Shown here: positions 1 through 9,150 of the stretch, piece by piece
Layout: each line of letters begins with the position of its first letter
Position numbering within the stretch: position 1 is the first letter of the stretch
Assembly: GCA_965117015.1 (NCBI GenBank)
Contig: OZ220747.1
Location: forward strand, 992,001-1,056,000
Origin: Aldehydirespirator sp965117015
GTDB taxonomy: Bacteria > Actinomycetota > Acidimicrobiia > Acidimicrobiales > Aldehydirespiratoraceae
DNA: 64,000 nucleotides
Direction of reading: 5' to 3'
Notes under the pieces: model-generated
Databases searched by the model: none
Told to the model about the DNA's origin: nothing
The model's input: only the letters and a program-made list of their open reading frames with translations
Position numbers and translations under genes: made by a program

Positions 1-53
1 TTCAACGAGACGACGGCGGCGCTGCTCCGTGGCGACGGCGGGACTCTTCGCCC

Positions 54-908
54 GTGGGGATCCGTGTGCACCCCGCCGCGACGACCATCGGCGCCACGGT
101 CGAAGGCATCGACCTCACTGAACCCATCACCGACCCCAGCAGCCGCCGGATCCGGGAGGCGCTCGACGCCTACGGCGTCTTGGTGTTCCCCGACCAGCAC
201 GCCGTCGACGACGAGGCTCAGCTGCTGCTGGCCGAGCTGTGGGGGTCGCCGTCGCCAGCCCCCTGGGAGACTCATCACGGCCGCAGCAGCCTCATCACCC
301 GCGTCTACACCAACGACTCCTTTGCGATGCCGAGCGGACGCGACTGTGCGTTCCACACCGACATGTCGTTCACCGAGCAGATCCCCGCTGTCGGGGTGCT
401 GAGGCCGATTGTCATCCCGCCGTCTGGAGGCGCAACCACCTGGGCCGACGCCCGAGCCGCGCTGGGGAGCCTTGATCCATCGCTGGTGGACGAGCTCCGC
501 GGACTGAGCGCGCACCACGACGGCGGAGACCGATTCGCGCAGAAGATGGCACTCATCTTCGGCGCTGAGGCCGGCGACACGGTCACCAGCAGGTTTGCCG
601 ATGGTTGTCAGCATCCCGTCGTGGCCGCGCATCCCCGCACCGGCGACGAGGTGCTGTTCGTCAACCCGCGATACACCCGCTACGTGGTTGACATGCCCGA
701 TGCCGACAGCGACGATCTGCTCGGTCGCCTCTTCGCCGCGTTCGAGAGGCCGGAGTTGCAGTTCACCCACCAGTGGCGCGCGGGCGACGTGGCGGTGTGG
801 GACGAGCACCGCGTAGTGCACCGGGCGCCCGCCGACTACGGGTCCTACGCTCGCGAGCTGCACCGATGCACCGCCGGCTGGCATCGCCCCGGACCTGCAT
901 CGACCTGA
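54..908 (+). CDS. TauD/TfdA-family 2-oxoglutarate/Fe(II) dioxygenase
   Basis: 284 aa, GTG start. Fe(II)/2-oxoglutarate-dependent oxygenase of the TauD/TfdA family, expected to hydroxylate a small acidic substrate in the cytosol. The iron facial triad is visible: H101 and D103 (FHTDMSF) and distal H256 (VVHRAPADY), with R271 in the position that binds the 2-oxoglutarate carboxylate in TauD. Spacing between H256 and R271 matches TauD exactly. Full length for the family. The reading frame stays open to the window edge, so a start further upstream cannot be excluded, and no clear ribosome site precedes the GTG. The next gene, a CoA transferase, begins 26 bases downstream on the same strand, so the two are probably co-transcribed. 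The substrate cannot be read from sequence. Confidence 0.88.
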   Translation: MGIRVHPAATTIGATVEGIDLTEPITDPSSRRIREALDAYGVLVFPDQHAVDDEAQLLLAELWGSPSPAPWETHHGRSSLITRVYTNDSFAMPSGRDCAFHTDMSFTEQIPAVGVLRPIVIPPSGGATTWADARAALGSLDPSLVDELRGLSAHHDGGDRFAQKMALIFGAEAGDTVTSRFADGCQHPVVAAHPRTGDEVLFVNPRYTRYVVDMPDADSDDLLGRLFAAFERPELQFTHQWRAGDVAVWDEHRVVHRAPADYGSYARELHRCTAGWHRPGPAST

Positions 909-934
909 CTGCTGTCTCGGCTGGACTTGAAGCA

Positions 935-2188
935 GTGAAGCTCGGCGACATCGCCAATGAGGCCTTCGCCAGCGGGCCGCGCCCGCTGGGGGGCGTCCGG
1001 GTGCTGGCCGCCGAGCAGATGGCGGCGCTGCCCTTCGCCACCCAGCTCATGGCCCGGCTCGGCGCAGAGGTGGTCAAGGTGGAGCGGCCCGGCACCGGCG
1101 AGACCGGCCGGCAGTCGCACCCTGCCATCAGCGATCCCGAGGGGCGGGCCGTGGGCGCCACCTTCCTGCGCAACAACCTCAACAAGCGCAGCGTCACCCT
1201 CAACCTGAAGGATCCGCATGGGGTGGAGCTGTTCCTGCGGCTCGCGCCCCGCTTCGACGTCGTGTGCGAGAATTTCAAGGCAGGCACCGCCGACGCTCTG
1301 TGCATCGGCTATGAGGCGGTGCGGTCGGTTCATCCCGGCGTGGTGTACCTGTCGGTGTCGGGCTTCGGCACCGGACCCGGGTCGCCCTACCGCGACCGGG
1401 CCGCGTACGCCGCCATCGTGGAGGCGATGTCGGGGATCTACGAGTACAAGCGCAGGCCTCACAGCCCGCCCGCGGCCAACCCGGTGGGCGCGCTCGGCGA
1501 CATCTCCGCGGCCCTGTTCGGCGTGATCGGCGTGCTGGCTGCGCTACGCCAAAGAGACCAGCCCGGTCCAGGATCGGGGCTGGGCCAGCACGTCGACGTG
1601 GCCATGCTGGATGCCACCATCGCCATGACCGACATCGTGACCAACTTCTTCTCGATGGGCATCCCCGACGAGGCATCCCACGACCTGGGCATCGTCGAGA
1701 CATTCGCGGCCGGGCAGGGCCATTTCGTGATGCAGGTCGTGCGCGAGCACCACTTCGAGCGCCTGGCCGAGGTCACCGGCAACCCGCAGTGGCTCGACGA
1801 CAGCCGCCTCGCCACCCGCCGGGGCTGGGTGGTGCACTTCGAGGACGTGCTGCGGCCCGGCGTGGAGGCCTGGGCCGACGACAAGACCAACGTCGAGGCG
1901 GTGGCTGCGCTGGCCGCGCAGGGTCTCGCGGCCGGCCCGACGCTGACCAGCGCCGAGGTGTGCGCAGATCCCCACGTGGCCGCCCGGGACATGATCGTGG
2001 AGATGCCCCCGCCCGACGGCGGCGACCCCGTGTTCATCCCGGGCAATCCCATCAAGATGAGCCGCACCGCGCAGGGACCCGAGACCAGGGTGCCCTGGCT
2101 GGGAGAGCACACCGACGCCGTGCTGACCCACGAGCTCGGCCTGGACCGCGACGAACTCGGCCGGCTCCGGGCCGACGGCGTGATCTGA
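935..2188 (+). CDS. CaiB/BaiF (family III) CoA transferase
   Basis: 417 aa from a GTG chosen because the conserved family start (GVRVLAAEQMAALPFATQLM) follows about 20 residues later. A longer frame upstream overlaps the dioxygenase gene. Family III CoA transferases move CoA between carboxylic acids. Visible family features are the N-terminal ARLGAEVVKVERPGTGE region, the NKRSVTLNLKDPHG segment, VCENFKAG, and the nucleophile region VDVAMLDATIA, where D226 aligns with catalytic Asp169 of formyl-CoA transferase. Length is normal. It lies in tandem with the 2OG dioxygenase, suggesting CoA activation of a substrate or product of that oxygenase. It ends 16 bases before a converging permease gene. 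The substrate is unknown. Confidence 0.9.
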   Translation: MKLGDIANEAFASGPRPLGGVRVLAAEQMAALPFATQLMARLGAEVVKVERPGTGETGRQSHPAISDPEGRAVGATFLRNNLNKRSVTLNLKDPHGVELFLRLAPRFDVVCENFKAGTADALCIGYEAVRSVHPGVVYLSVSGFGTGPGSPYRDRAAYAAIVEAMSGIYEYKRRPHSPPAANPVGALGDISAALFGVIGVLAALRQRDQPGPGSGLGQHVDVAMLDATIAMTDIVTNFFSMGIPDEASHDLGIVETFAAGQGHFVMQVVREHHFERLAEVTGNPQWLDDSRLATRRGWVVHFEDVLRPGVEAWADDKTNVEAVAALAAQGLAAGPTLTSAEVCADPHVAARDMIVEMPPPDGGDPVFIPGNPIKMSRTAQGPETRVPWLGEHTDAVLTHELGLDRDELGRLRADGVI

Positions 2189-2204
2189 TCCGGTGTCGTG
2201 ACGG

Positions 2205-4004
2205 CTAGCGCGACCCTCTGACCTGAACGGCAACGATGTCGAGGCCGTGGTACTTCTGATGCTGCACCGACGACGCGTAGTGGCGCAGCAAGCGCAGCGA
2301 GATCTCGCCCTCCTCCCATCCCTGGGCACCCTCGACTTCCTCGCTGAGGTACTCGAGCCGTTCCTCGAGGTTCTCCTCGTCGAACACGGCGAGGAACTCC
2401 AACTCCACCAGGCTGTCCCCTGGGCGGGCGATGACGATCAATCGGGCTGGGCGGTCGCCTGAAGCGTCCTGGCCCTGTCCGTCGGCAAGCATCTCGAAGT
2501 CAGCCGGCTCGACCAGGCTCATCAGCGTCTCCTCGCCAGCGGACCGCAGGCGTTGCCTGGAGGCCGGGTTCCAGCCGATGCTCGACGCGATGTCGTCGAG
2601 GAACTCATCAAGCTGTGGCAACGACGCAGTGCTGAGCTCAACCTCGAGGCGAGTCTGGCGCGCCGGGCTGGTGGCATCGAGGAACAATGTCAGCAGTATC
2701 GCTGTCGCCGCGCCGGCGACTACACCGTTGTCGAGCAGGGGAGACCAGCTCTCCCCCAGAAGGTCGCCGAACAGCGTCTGCTGGTCGAGGCTGGCACCCA
2801 CCGCGAACGACACCGACGCGATCAGAGCCTTCTGCCCGTCGAGTCCGTCCTTCATCAAGGTTCGCACACCGTTTAGGAACAGCATCCCGACTGCCATGAG
2901 GATGTAGGCCCCCATGACAGGGCTCGGGATCGAGATCAGCGCGGCTAGCAGCTTCGGGAAGAGGGCCAGCACCGCGATGGCGGCTCCGATCACGTAGCCG
3001 ACCCGGCGGGCGGCCACCGAGGTGAGGGTGATCAGCGTCAAGGTGCGCGACGTGTAGAAGGTCGTCGCCACCGTGCCGGCCAGACCCGACAGCAGGATCC
3101 CGAGGCAGTTGGCCTTGAGCGCGCCCTGCACCAGTCGAAAGTCGGTCACCCTGGGCGTACGCCGTGAGGCCTGTTGCACGATGACGCTGTCGGCGGTGTT
3201 CTTGACGCCGGCCATGAGGGTCACCACCACGAACGCCGGCAGCAGCGTCCAGAAGTCCAAGCCGAAGGTCACGTCCAGCCCGGCAAACCCGCCCGTCGGG
3301 ATACCGGCCCAGGAAGCGTCGCGCACCGGCTGGAGGTCGTAGCTCCCGAACGAGGCGGCGGTGAGGCATCCGGCGATCAGAGCCAGCAGAGGCGACCAGG
3401 GTCGCAGGACCCGGGGCGCCCGCAAGCCCAGCACGGTGGCCACGGCCAGCGTCACCACGGCCACGACAGGCCCCACCGTGTTCGACGCACCCTCGGGGGC
3501 ATCGCGGATCCGGTCCAGCACGATCGGAAAGATCGACACCGCGATGAGCATGACCACGGTGCCGGTGACGACGGGTGTGATGATCCGTCGCAGCCGCGGC
3601 AGCCACCGCGCCAGCATCAGGTAGAACAGAGATGAGGCGGCGGTGAGGCTCGCCATGAGAGCGGGCCCTCCTGCCTCCAGCGCCAGGACTGAGACCGCCA
3701 CGAAGTTGGCCGAGGGCCCCATCAATACAAGGTGCTCCGTCCCGACCTGCCAGACACGGCTGGCCTGCAGCGCTATCAGCGCCCCAGCGACCATCAGAGC
3801 GGCGAACACTGCCCACTGGAGGTAGGCGTCGTCCTGGTTGCCTCCCCAGGCGGTGACGGCCACCGTCGCCACGACCGTCGCCAGGATCAGCAGCATCCCC
3901 TGCAGGCCGACCCCCACCAGCGTCAACGGAGGGCACCGGTCGTCGGGCTCGTAGCGGATGGTCGGTACGCCACTGTCCGTTGAGCCGTTGGCTGCGGTGC
4001 TCAC
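2205..4004 (-). CDS. NCS2 (xanthine/uracil-type) permease with C-terminal GHKL-like domain
   Basis: 599 aa from GTG (4004), preceded by a GGAA-type ribosome site. A longer TTG-started frame begins at 4067. Residues about 27-445 hold some 12-14 hydrophobic segments of the NCS2/NAT nucleobase-cation symporter family, including the NAT-like stretch KANCLGILLSGLAGTVATT and the following long helices. Residues about 448-599 are a soluble domain not found in ordinary NCS2 carriers. Its pattern (LPQLDEFLDDIASSIGW, then RLRSAGEETLMSLVE, then ISLRLLRHYASSV...GLDIVAV) resembles the RsbW/GHKL ATPase fold, but the ATP-binding glycines and the N-box Asn are missing. It is divergent from a kinase/regulator fusion gene. 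Transport of a nucleobase or related compound is inferred. A regulatory or sensory role for the tail is a hypothesis. Confidence 0.8.
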   Translation of the reverse strand: MSTAANGSTDSGVPTIRYEPDDRCPPLTLVGVGLQGMLLILATVVATVAVTAWGGNQDDAYLQWAVFAALMVAGALIALQASRVWQVGTEHLVLMGPSANFVAVSVLALEAGGPALMASLTAASSLFYLMLARWLPRLRRIITPVVTGTVVMLIAVSIFPIVLDRIRDAPEGASNTVGPVVAVVTLAVATVLGLRAPRVLRPWSPLLALIAGCLTAASFGSYDLQPVRDASWAGIPTGGFAGLDVTFGLDFWTLLPAFVVVTLMAGVKNTADSVIVQQASRRTPRVTDFRLVQGALKANCLGILLSGLAGTVATTFYTSRTLTLITLTSVAARRVGYVIGAAIAVLALFPKLLAALISIPSPVMGAYILMAVGMLFLNGVRTLMKDGLDGQKALIASVSFAVGASLDQQTLFGDLLGESWSPLLDNGVVAGAATAILLTLFLDATSPARQTRLEVELSTASLPQLDEFLDDIASSIGWNPASRQRLRSAGEETLMSLVEPADFEMLADGQGQDASGDRPARLIVIARPGDSLVELEFLAVFDEENLEERLEYLSEEVEGAQGWEEGEISLRLLRHYASSVQHQKYHGLDIVAVQVRGSR

Positions 4005-4072
4005 GGTAGGTTCCGGCAGGATTCCTTGCTTCGAGTGACCAAATACTGTCCGTGTTCCGGTTACCAACTGGC

Positions 4073-4101
4073 TTGTATCTGTTCTCTAACTAACTATAGT
4101 T
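4073..4101 (+). promoter_or_regulatory. Candidate promoter and palindrome in divergent region
   Basis: A TTGTAT element at 4073-4078 and a TATAGT element at 4095-4100 are spaced by 16 bases and point toward the kinase-regulator gene. The second lies in a perfect 10-bp palindrome (AACTATAGTT, 4092-4101). The stretch is much more AT-rich than its surroundings. A transcript starting near 4107 would exclude the TTG start at 4100 and favour the GTG at 4151. Confidence 0.4.
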
Positions 4102-4150
4102 GTTGTCTGTATTGGCGTGTTGTGGGCCGGCAGGCGTTGAGCTAGAACGA

Positions 4151-6088
4151 GTGGGTGGGCATTCGGCTGGTGACGGTTTGTTGGCGTGCGGGGGCGGCGA
4201 GTTGAGCGCTGACGCTCGCGGTGACCGCGGCGAGCGCGAGGTTCGAGCCGAACTGGAGGCGGTGTTGGACACTGTCCCTGTGGCGGTGGTGGTGATCGAC
4301 GCTCGAAGCGGGACCGGGACGCTGAGGGCGGCCAACCCCGAGGCCCGCCGCATCATGAGCGAACTGGGCACGCCGATCGACGCCTTGGCCGAACTGGCCT
4401 CAGGCGGCATCTACCGGCGCGCCGACGGCAGCAAGGTCTCCCCCGAGCAGCTTTCGCTGCAGGCAGCGGTGGAGACCGTGCGCGGGGAGGAGATGTCGCT
4501 GCAGTACCCCAACGGCCGCAAGATGGATGCGATCATCAACGCCACTCCTATTTTCGGCACCGACGGCGAGGTCGACGCAATGGTGGTCACCGCGCTGGAC
4601 ATGACCCCCCTCGCGACGACGGAGCGCCTGCGCGCCGAGTTCTTGGGAATGATCGGGCACGAGCTGCGCGCACCGCTGATGGCCATCAAAGGGTCCGCGG
4701 CCACCCTGCGCACCGAGCGGAACCCGCTGGACCCCGCAGAGACAGACCAGTTCCACCGGATCATCGAAGAGCAGTCCGATTACATGATCGACCTGTTGTC
4801 TGACCTCATCGACGTCGTGGGGATCGAGACCGGCACACTGCCCATAGACCCCGAGCCATGCGAACTCTCCAAGCTTGTCGAGGAGGCGCGCACCACCTTC
4901 ATCGGCGCCGGCGGCTCCCACAGCATCCGCATCGACGTGCCCGTCGATTTGCCGTGGGTGATGGCCGACGGTCGCCGCGTCACACAAGTCATGGTCAACC
5001 TGTTGACCAACGCGGCCCGCTACTGCCACGAGGCGTCCCCCATCTATGTGGAGGCCACCGCCGACCGCAGCGACGGCGGCGTGACCGTGTCGGTCACCGA
5101 CAACGGCCAAGGACTCACCGCGGACAGCCTGCCGCACCTGTTCGCCAAGTTCTCGCGCCCCGCCGGCCCCGACCAACGACGCGACCTCGGCCTGGGCCTG
5201 GCCATCTGCAAGGGAATCGTCGAAGCCCACGGCGGGCGCATCTGGGCCGAAAGCGACGGCCCCGGGCTCGGCAGCCGGTTCACGTTCACGCTCCCAGCCG
5301 CTGACGAGGCCGCCACCGCGGCCGCCCACAGCACCCACAGTGGCGCTCCCGGCGCGACGCGGATCCTGGCCATCGACGACAACCCCCGGGACCTCAAACA
5401 CATCCGCGACACCCTCACCGCCGCCGGCTACGACACAACCGTCACCGGCAACCCCGCCCGCATCGCCGCGCTGGTCGCCGACACCGACCCCCACATCGTG
5501 CTGCTGGATCTGATGCTGCCCGGCGCCGACGGGTTCGACGTGATGCGCGACATCCTCGCCGCCCGCGATGTCGCGGTCATCTTCTTGTCCGCCTACGGGC
5601 AGCACGATCTCATCGCCAAAGCACTCCAGATGGGCGCCGCCGACTACATCGTAAAGCCGTTCTCGCCCACCGAACTCACCGCCAGAATCCAAGCAGCCCT
5701 CCGCAACAAGCACCAACCAACAGCCCTCCCCGCCACCTCCCCCGGAGCGCCCGCTCAGGCCCCGCTCAAGATCGGCGACCTCGCCATCGACCACCACGCC
5801 CGCCTCGTCACCGCAGCCGGCCAACCCGTCGATCTCACCCCCATCGAGTACCGCCTCCTAGCCGAACTCGCCGCCAATGTCGGCACGGTCCTCACCCACG
5901 ACCAGCTCCTCACCACAGTCTGGAGCACCGACAGCCCAACCGATCCCGGCCGAATGCACACCGCCATCAAGAACGTCCGCCGCAAACTCGGCGACGACGC
6001 CCGCAACCCGCGCTACATCGCCACGGTCCCCCACGTCGGCTATCGCATGCCCAAACCCGACCCCGCCGACCTCCCAACGCCGCCCTAG
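4151..6088 (+). CDS. Single-chain hybrid: PAS-like/histidine kinase/receiver/OmpR-type DNA-binding protein
   Basis: 645 aa from GTG 4151; the frame is open back to a TTG at 4100. Domains in order: PAS-like input (about 30-155), HisKA with phospho-acceptor H170 in GMIGHELRAPLMAIKGS, HATPase with N-box N287 (QVMVNLLTNAARY), G1 DNGQGL and G2 DLGLGLAICKG, then a receiver domain with phospho-acceptor D453 (HIVLLDLMLPGADGFD) and Lys in ADYIVKPFSP. Last is an OmpR/PhoB winged helix (about 545-640) with LTPIEYRLLAELA and IATVPHVGYRMP. No membrane segment is visible, so sensing is probably cytosolic. Kinase and DNA-binding response regulator are normally separate proteins; here the whole two-component pathway is one chain. 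The divergent NCS2 permease is the obvious candidate target or partner. Confidence 0.9.
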   Translation: MGGHSAGDGLLACGGGELSADARGDRGEREVRAELEAVLDTVPVAVVVIDARSGTGTLRAANPEARRIMSELGTPIDALAELASGGIYRRADGSKVSPEQLSLQAAVETVRGEEMSLQYPNGRKMDAIINATPIFGTDGEVDAMVVTALDMTPLATTERLRAEFLGMIGHELRAPLMAIKGSAATLRTERNPLDPAETDQFHRIIEEQSDYMIDLLSDLIDVVGIETGTLPIDPEPCELSKLVEEARTTFIGAGGSHSIRIDVPVDLPWVMADGRRVTQVMVNLLTNAARYCHEASPIYVEATADRSDGGVTVSVTDNGQGLTADSLPHLFAKFSRPAGPDQRRDLGLGLAICKGIVEAHGGRIWAESDGPGLGSRFTFTLPAADEAATAAAHSTHSGAPGATRILAIDDNPRDLKHIRDTLTAAGYDTTVTGNPARIAALVADTDPHIVLLDLMLPGADGFDVMRDILAARDVAVIFLSAYGQHDLIAKALQMGAADYIVKPFSPTELTARIQAALRNKHQPTALPATSPGAPAQAPLKIGDLAIDHHARLVTAAGQPVDLTPIEYRLLAELAANVGTVLTHDQLLTTVWSTDSPTDPGRMHTAIKNVRRKLGDDARNPRYIATVPHVGYRMPKPDPADLPTPP

Positions 6089-6278
6089 GCCCTACCGCCT
6101 TCCTGCGGGTCTGGTGTCTGATCTATTTCTGTAGCAGTGGCGTTGCCTTATTGGCGATGTTCTGCTGCACGAGTGTCTGATGCGTGTTACGGTCACCGGC
6201 GGCTTGGGCTGCAACTTGGCTCACGCGAGTGCGCCGGAGCGTCCGGGCCCTACCGAAGCGATCAGTAGGGGGAACGTT

Positions 6279-8102
6279 ATGGACGCCGAAGACACTGGGG
6301 CGGGGGTGGACCCGCGGATCCATCGCAGCCCTGATGACACTGACATCAACTTGACTGAGGCGACCCTCGCCCTGCACGACTGGGAGGAGGAGGAGGAGCG
6401 CCGCCGCTCCGAGGCGATCGCCAACCGCAAGTCGTTTGAGGGTCTGCAGGTCGATCCCGACATCGACTTCTACCCCGAGGTTGCCGACCGGGAGCCTGGG
6501 GACCGCAACATCGTGCGGGCCGGGTTCGACATCCACCCGCAGGTGACGTTCTGGGCGTCGGGGTTCTTGGTGGTGTTCATCTTGTTGTCGATTTTCGTTG
6601 ACGCCACCCAGGACTTCTTCAGCGAGATTCTCGACTTCATCAACGGGTCGTTGGGCTGGTTCTACATCCTGGATTTCAACATCTTCGTGCTGGTGGCGAT
6701 GTACTTCGCGTTCAGCCGCTACGGCAAGATCAAGCTCGGAGGCCCCTTCGCCTTACCGGAGTTCTCCACTGTGTCGTGGTATGCGATGTTGCTGTCGGCG
6801 GGGTTGGGCATCGGGCTGATGTTCTGGGGGGTCGCGGAGCCGATCTTCCACTTCACCGCCCCGCCGCCGCTGTTCGATGTGGAACCCGGCGGCATCGAAG
6901 CCGGCAAGGCCGCGCTGGCCACCACCTACCTGCATTGGGGTATTCACGGTTGGGCCCTGTATGGGCTGACGGCGCTGGCGCTGGGCTTCTTCGCCTACAA
7001 CCGGGGCCTGCCGCTGACGTTCCGGTCGATCTTCTACCCGATTTTGGGGCCGCGCATCTACGGCACCTGGGGCCACGTCATCGACATCCTGACCGTCATC
7101 GCGACGCTGTTCGGGCTGGCCACGTCTTTGGGCTTCGGTGCGCAGCAGGCTTCCGCCGGTCTCAACAAGCTCTTCGGGCTGCCGGACAACCTCGGGTTCC
7201 AGATCATTCTGATTTTGGCCATCACCGGGCTGGCCACCATCTCGGTGGTCGCCGGTCTCGATGCGGGGGTCAAGCGGCTCAGCGAGCTGAACATCTGGCT
7301 GGCCGGCGCCTTCCTGGTCTTCGTGCTGCTGGTCGGCCCGACGCTGTTCATCCTGTCGCTGTACACCCAGAGCCTCGGCTACTACGTGCAGGTTCTGCCG
7401 GAGTTCGCGTTCTGGAACGCAGCCTTCGAGGAGACCCAGTGGCAGGCGTGGTGGACGATCTTCTACTGGGGATGGTGGATCTCGTGGTCGCCGTTCGTGG
7501 GAATGTTCATCGCCCGCATCTCCAAGGGCCGCTCCGTGCGGGAGCTGCTGGTGGGAGTGATCTTTTTGCCGTCAATCCTGTGCTTTTTGTGGATGTCGGT
7601 GTTCGGCGGCTCGGCCATCAACCTGCAGATGACCGGCGAGCGCGACGTGGCCACCGCGGTCAACGAGAACGTGGCCACCGCCCTGTTCGACATGCTGGAG
7701 GCGTTCCCGCTCACCGGCATCGTCTCATTCATAGGCGTGCTGCTGCTGGTCTCGTTCTTCGTGACCTCGTCCGACTCCGGCTCGCTCGTGGTCGACCACC
7801 TCACATCGGGCGGCAAGCTCGACTCGCCGAAGCCTCAGAGGGTCTTCTGGGCCGTGATGGAGGGCCTGGTGGCGATCGCGCTGCTGATCGGCGGCGGGCT
7901 CAGCGCCCTGCAGACCGCAGCAGTCTCGATCGGGCTGCCGTTCTCGATCATCTTGTTGATCATGTGCTGGAGCATGAAGAAGGCCTTCACCGAGGAGCTC
8001 GACCTGCTCGAGAGCCACTACGACGAGCAGATCTTCCGCGCCCAGCACAGCGGGCTGATAGCCCAAGTGAAAGAACGGCTCGTAGAAGGGCCGAAGAAGT
8101 GA
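6279..8102 (+). CDS. BCCT-family betaine/choline/carnitine-type transporter
   Basis: 607 aa. ATG 6279 is chosen because GGGGGAA lies just upstream; the frame is open earlier but reads like non-coding sequence. Secondary transporter with 12 hydrophobic segments beginning near residue 90, after a long charged cytosolic N-terminus rich in Glu/Arg. Family signatures are SAGLGIGLMFWGVAEP (glycine-rich segment in helix 3) and the aromatic block FYWGWWISWSPFVGMFIAR in helix 8, which holds the Trp residues that bind trimethylammonium groups in BetP. The C-terminus is charged (about 45 residues), where osmosensing maps in BetP. A binding-protein gene follows after 31 bases. Substrate is probably glycine betaine or a related compound; coupling ion (Na+ or H+) is not determined. 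Confidence 0.92.
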   Translation: MDAEDTGAGVDPRIHRSPDDTDINLTEATLALHDWEEEEERRRSEAIANRKSFEGLQVDPDIDFYPEVADREPGDRNIVRAGFDIHPQVTFWASGFLVVFILLSIFVDATQDFFSEILDFINGSLGWFYILDFNIFVLVAMYFAFSRYGKIKLGGPFALPEFSTVSWYAMLLSAGLGIGLMFWGVAEPIFHFTAPPPLFDVEPGGIEAGKAALATTYLHWGIHGWALYGLTALALGFFAYNRGLPLTFRSIFYPILGPRIYGTWGHVIDILTVIATLFGLATSLGFGAQQASAGLNKLFGLPDNLGFQIILILAITGLATISVVAGLDAGVKRLSELNIWLAGAFLVFVLLVGPTLFILSLYTQSLGYYVQVLPEFAFWNAAFEETQWQAWWTIFYWGWWISWSPFVGMFIARISKGRSVRELLVGVIFLPSILCFLWMSVFGGSAINLQMTGERDVATAVNENVATALFDMLEAFPLTGIVSFIGVLLLVSFFVTSSDSGSLVVDHLTSGGKLDSPKPQRVFWAVMEGLVAIALLIGGGLSALQTAAVSIGLPFSIILLIMCWSMKKAFTEELDLLESHYDEQIFRAQHSGLIAQVKERLVEGPKK

Positions 8103-8133
8103 CGGGCCGGCTTGAGAAGGGAGGAGGCTCGAT

Positions 8134-9150
8134 ATGAGAAACCAAAGACGCAATGCCATCGTCCTGGTCGCAGCGCTGGCCGCACTGGTCGTCGTGGCCC
8201 TCGTCGTGATCTTCAGCGGCGAGGAGGAGGACCACACGGTGAACATGGCCCGGGCCAACTGGTCCAGCGGCTACATGCAGGCCGAGATCTACGCCCAGCT
8301 CATCGGCGAACTCGGCTACACGGTCACCGACCCCGGCGCCCACACCCTCAGTCCCAACTCCTTCTACCCGGCGTTGGACAGCGGGCAGTACGACCTGTGG
8401 GCCAACGGCTGGTTCCCCACCCACGACATCTACCTCACCTCCGAGACAGCCGCCGGACTCGAGTACGACCGCAGCATCGAAGCAGTCGGCCAACAAGTCC
8501 AATCCGGTGCCCTCCAGGGGTACATGATCGACAAGGCCACCGCCGACGCCATGGGCATCACCTCGATGAGCCAGCTGGCCGACGCATCGGTCGCGGCGGT
8601 GTTCGACCGGGACGGCGACGACCTCGCCGACCTGATCGGCTGCAACGAGGGCTGGGGCTGCGCCACCATCATCGACAACCACATCGCCGAACTCGACTGG
8701 GGCGCCAACGTCGAGCAGGTGTCGGGCACCTACGGCGCGCTCATGCAAACAGTCCAAGACAGGGTGGCCGCCGGTGAGCCGGTGCTGTTCTACGCGTGGA
8801 CGCCCAACTGGACCTACGAGGCACTCGCACCAGGCGTCGACGCGGTCTGGCTGGAATCGCCGGCCCTCGAGGACGATGAGGGCACCACCGAAGTCCGAGG
8901 CCTCGCCGGCTGCGCCAGCAACCCCTGCAACCTCGGATGGCCCGTCAACAGCATCCGAGCCGTGGCCAACAGCGAATTCCTCGACGACAACGCCGACATC
9001 CGGCGCCTGCTCGAACAAGTGCAAATCCCACTCGGCGACATCGCCGCCCAGAACGCCAAAGCCAACCCCGACGCCAAAGCCGACGCGGCCGCATGGATCG
9101 CCGACAACCGAGCCCTAGTCGACATCTGGCTGACCAACGCCAGAAGCTGA
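8134..9150 (+). CDS. Glycine betaine-type substrate-binding protein (OpuAC/ProX family), membrane-anchored
   Basis: 338 aa, ATG with GGGAGGAGG ribosome site. A single N-terminal hydrophobic helix (about residues 9-27) is followed by an acidic linker. No lipobox Cys is seen, so it is an anchored or Sec-exported extracytoplasmic protein. The body matches OpuAC-type quaternary-amine binding proteins: ANWSSGYMQAEIY, YDLWANGWFPTHD and VLFYAWTPNWTYEAL supply the Trp/Tyr cage. Cys pairs occur in LIGCNEGWGC and GCASNPCNLGW. It lies 31 bases after the BCCT gene, with no ATPase or permease gene beside it. It may serve the BCCT carrier directly, act as a sensor, or work with the ABC transporter near 27-30 kb. 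Confidence 0.88.
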   Translation: MRNQRRNAIVLVAALAALVVVALVVIFSGEEEDHTVNMARANWSSGYMQAEIYAQLIGELGYTVTDPGAHTLSPNSFYPALDSGQYDLWANGWFPTHDIYLTSETAAGLEYDRSIEAVGQQVQSGALQGYMIDKATADAMGITSMSQLADASVAAVFDRDGDDLADLIGCNEGWGCATIIDNHIAELDWGANVEQVSGTYGALMQTVQDRVAAGEPVLFYAWTPNWTYEALAPGVDAVWLESPALEDDEGTTEVRGLAGCASNPCNLGWPVNSIRAVANSEFLDDNADIRRLLEQVQIPLGDIAAQNAKANPDAKADAAAWIADNRALVDIWLTNARS

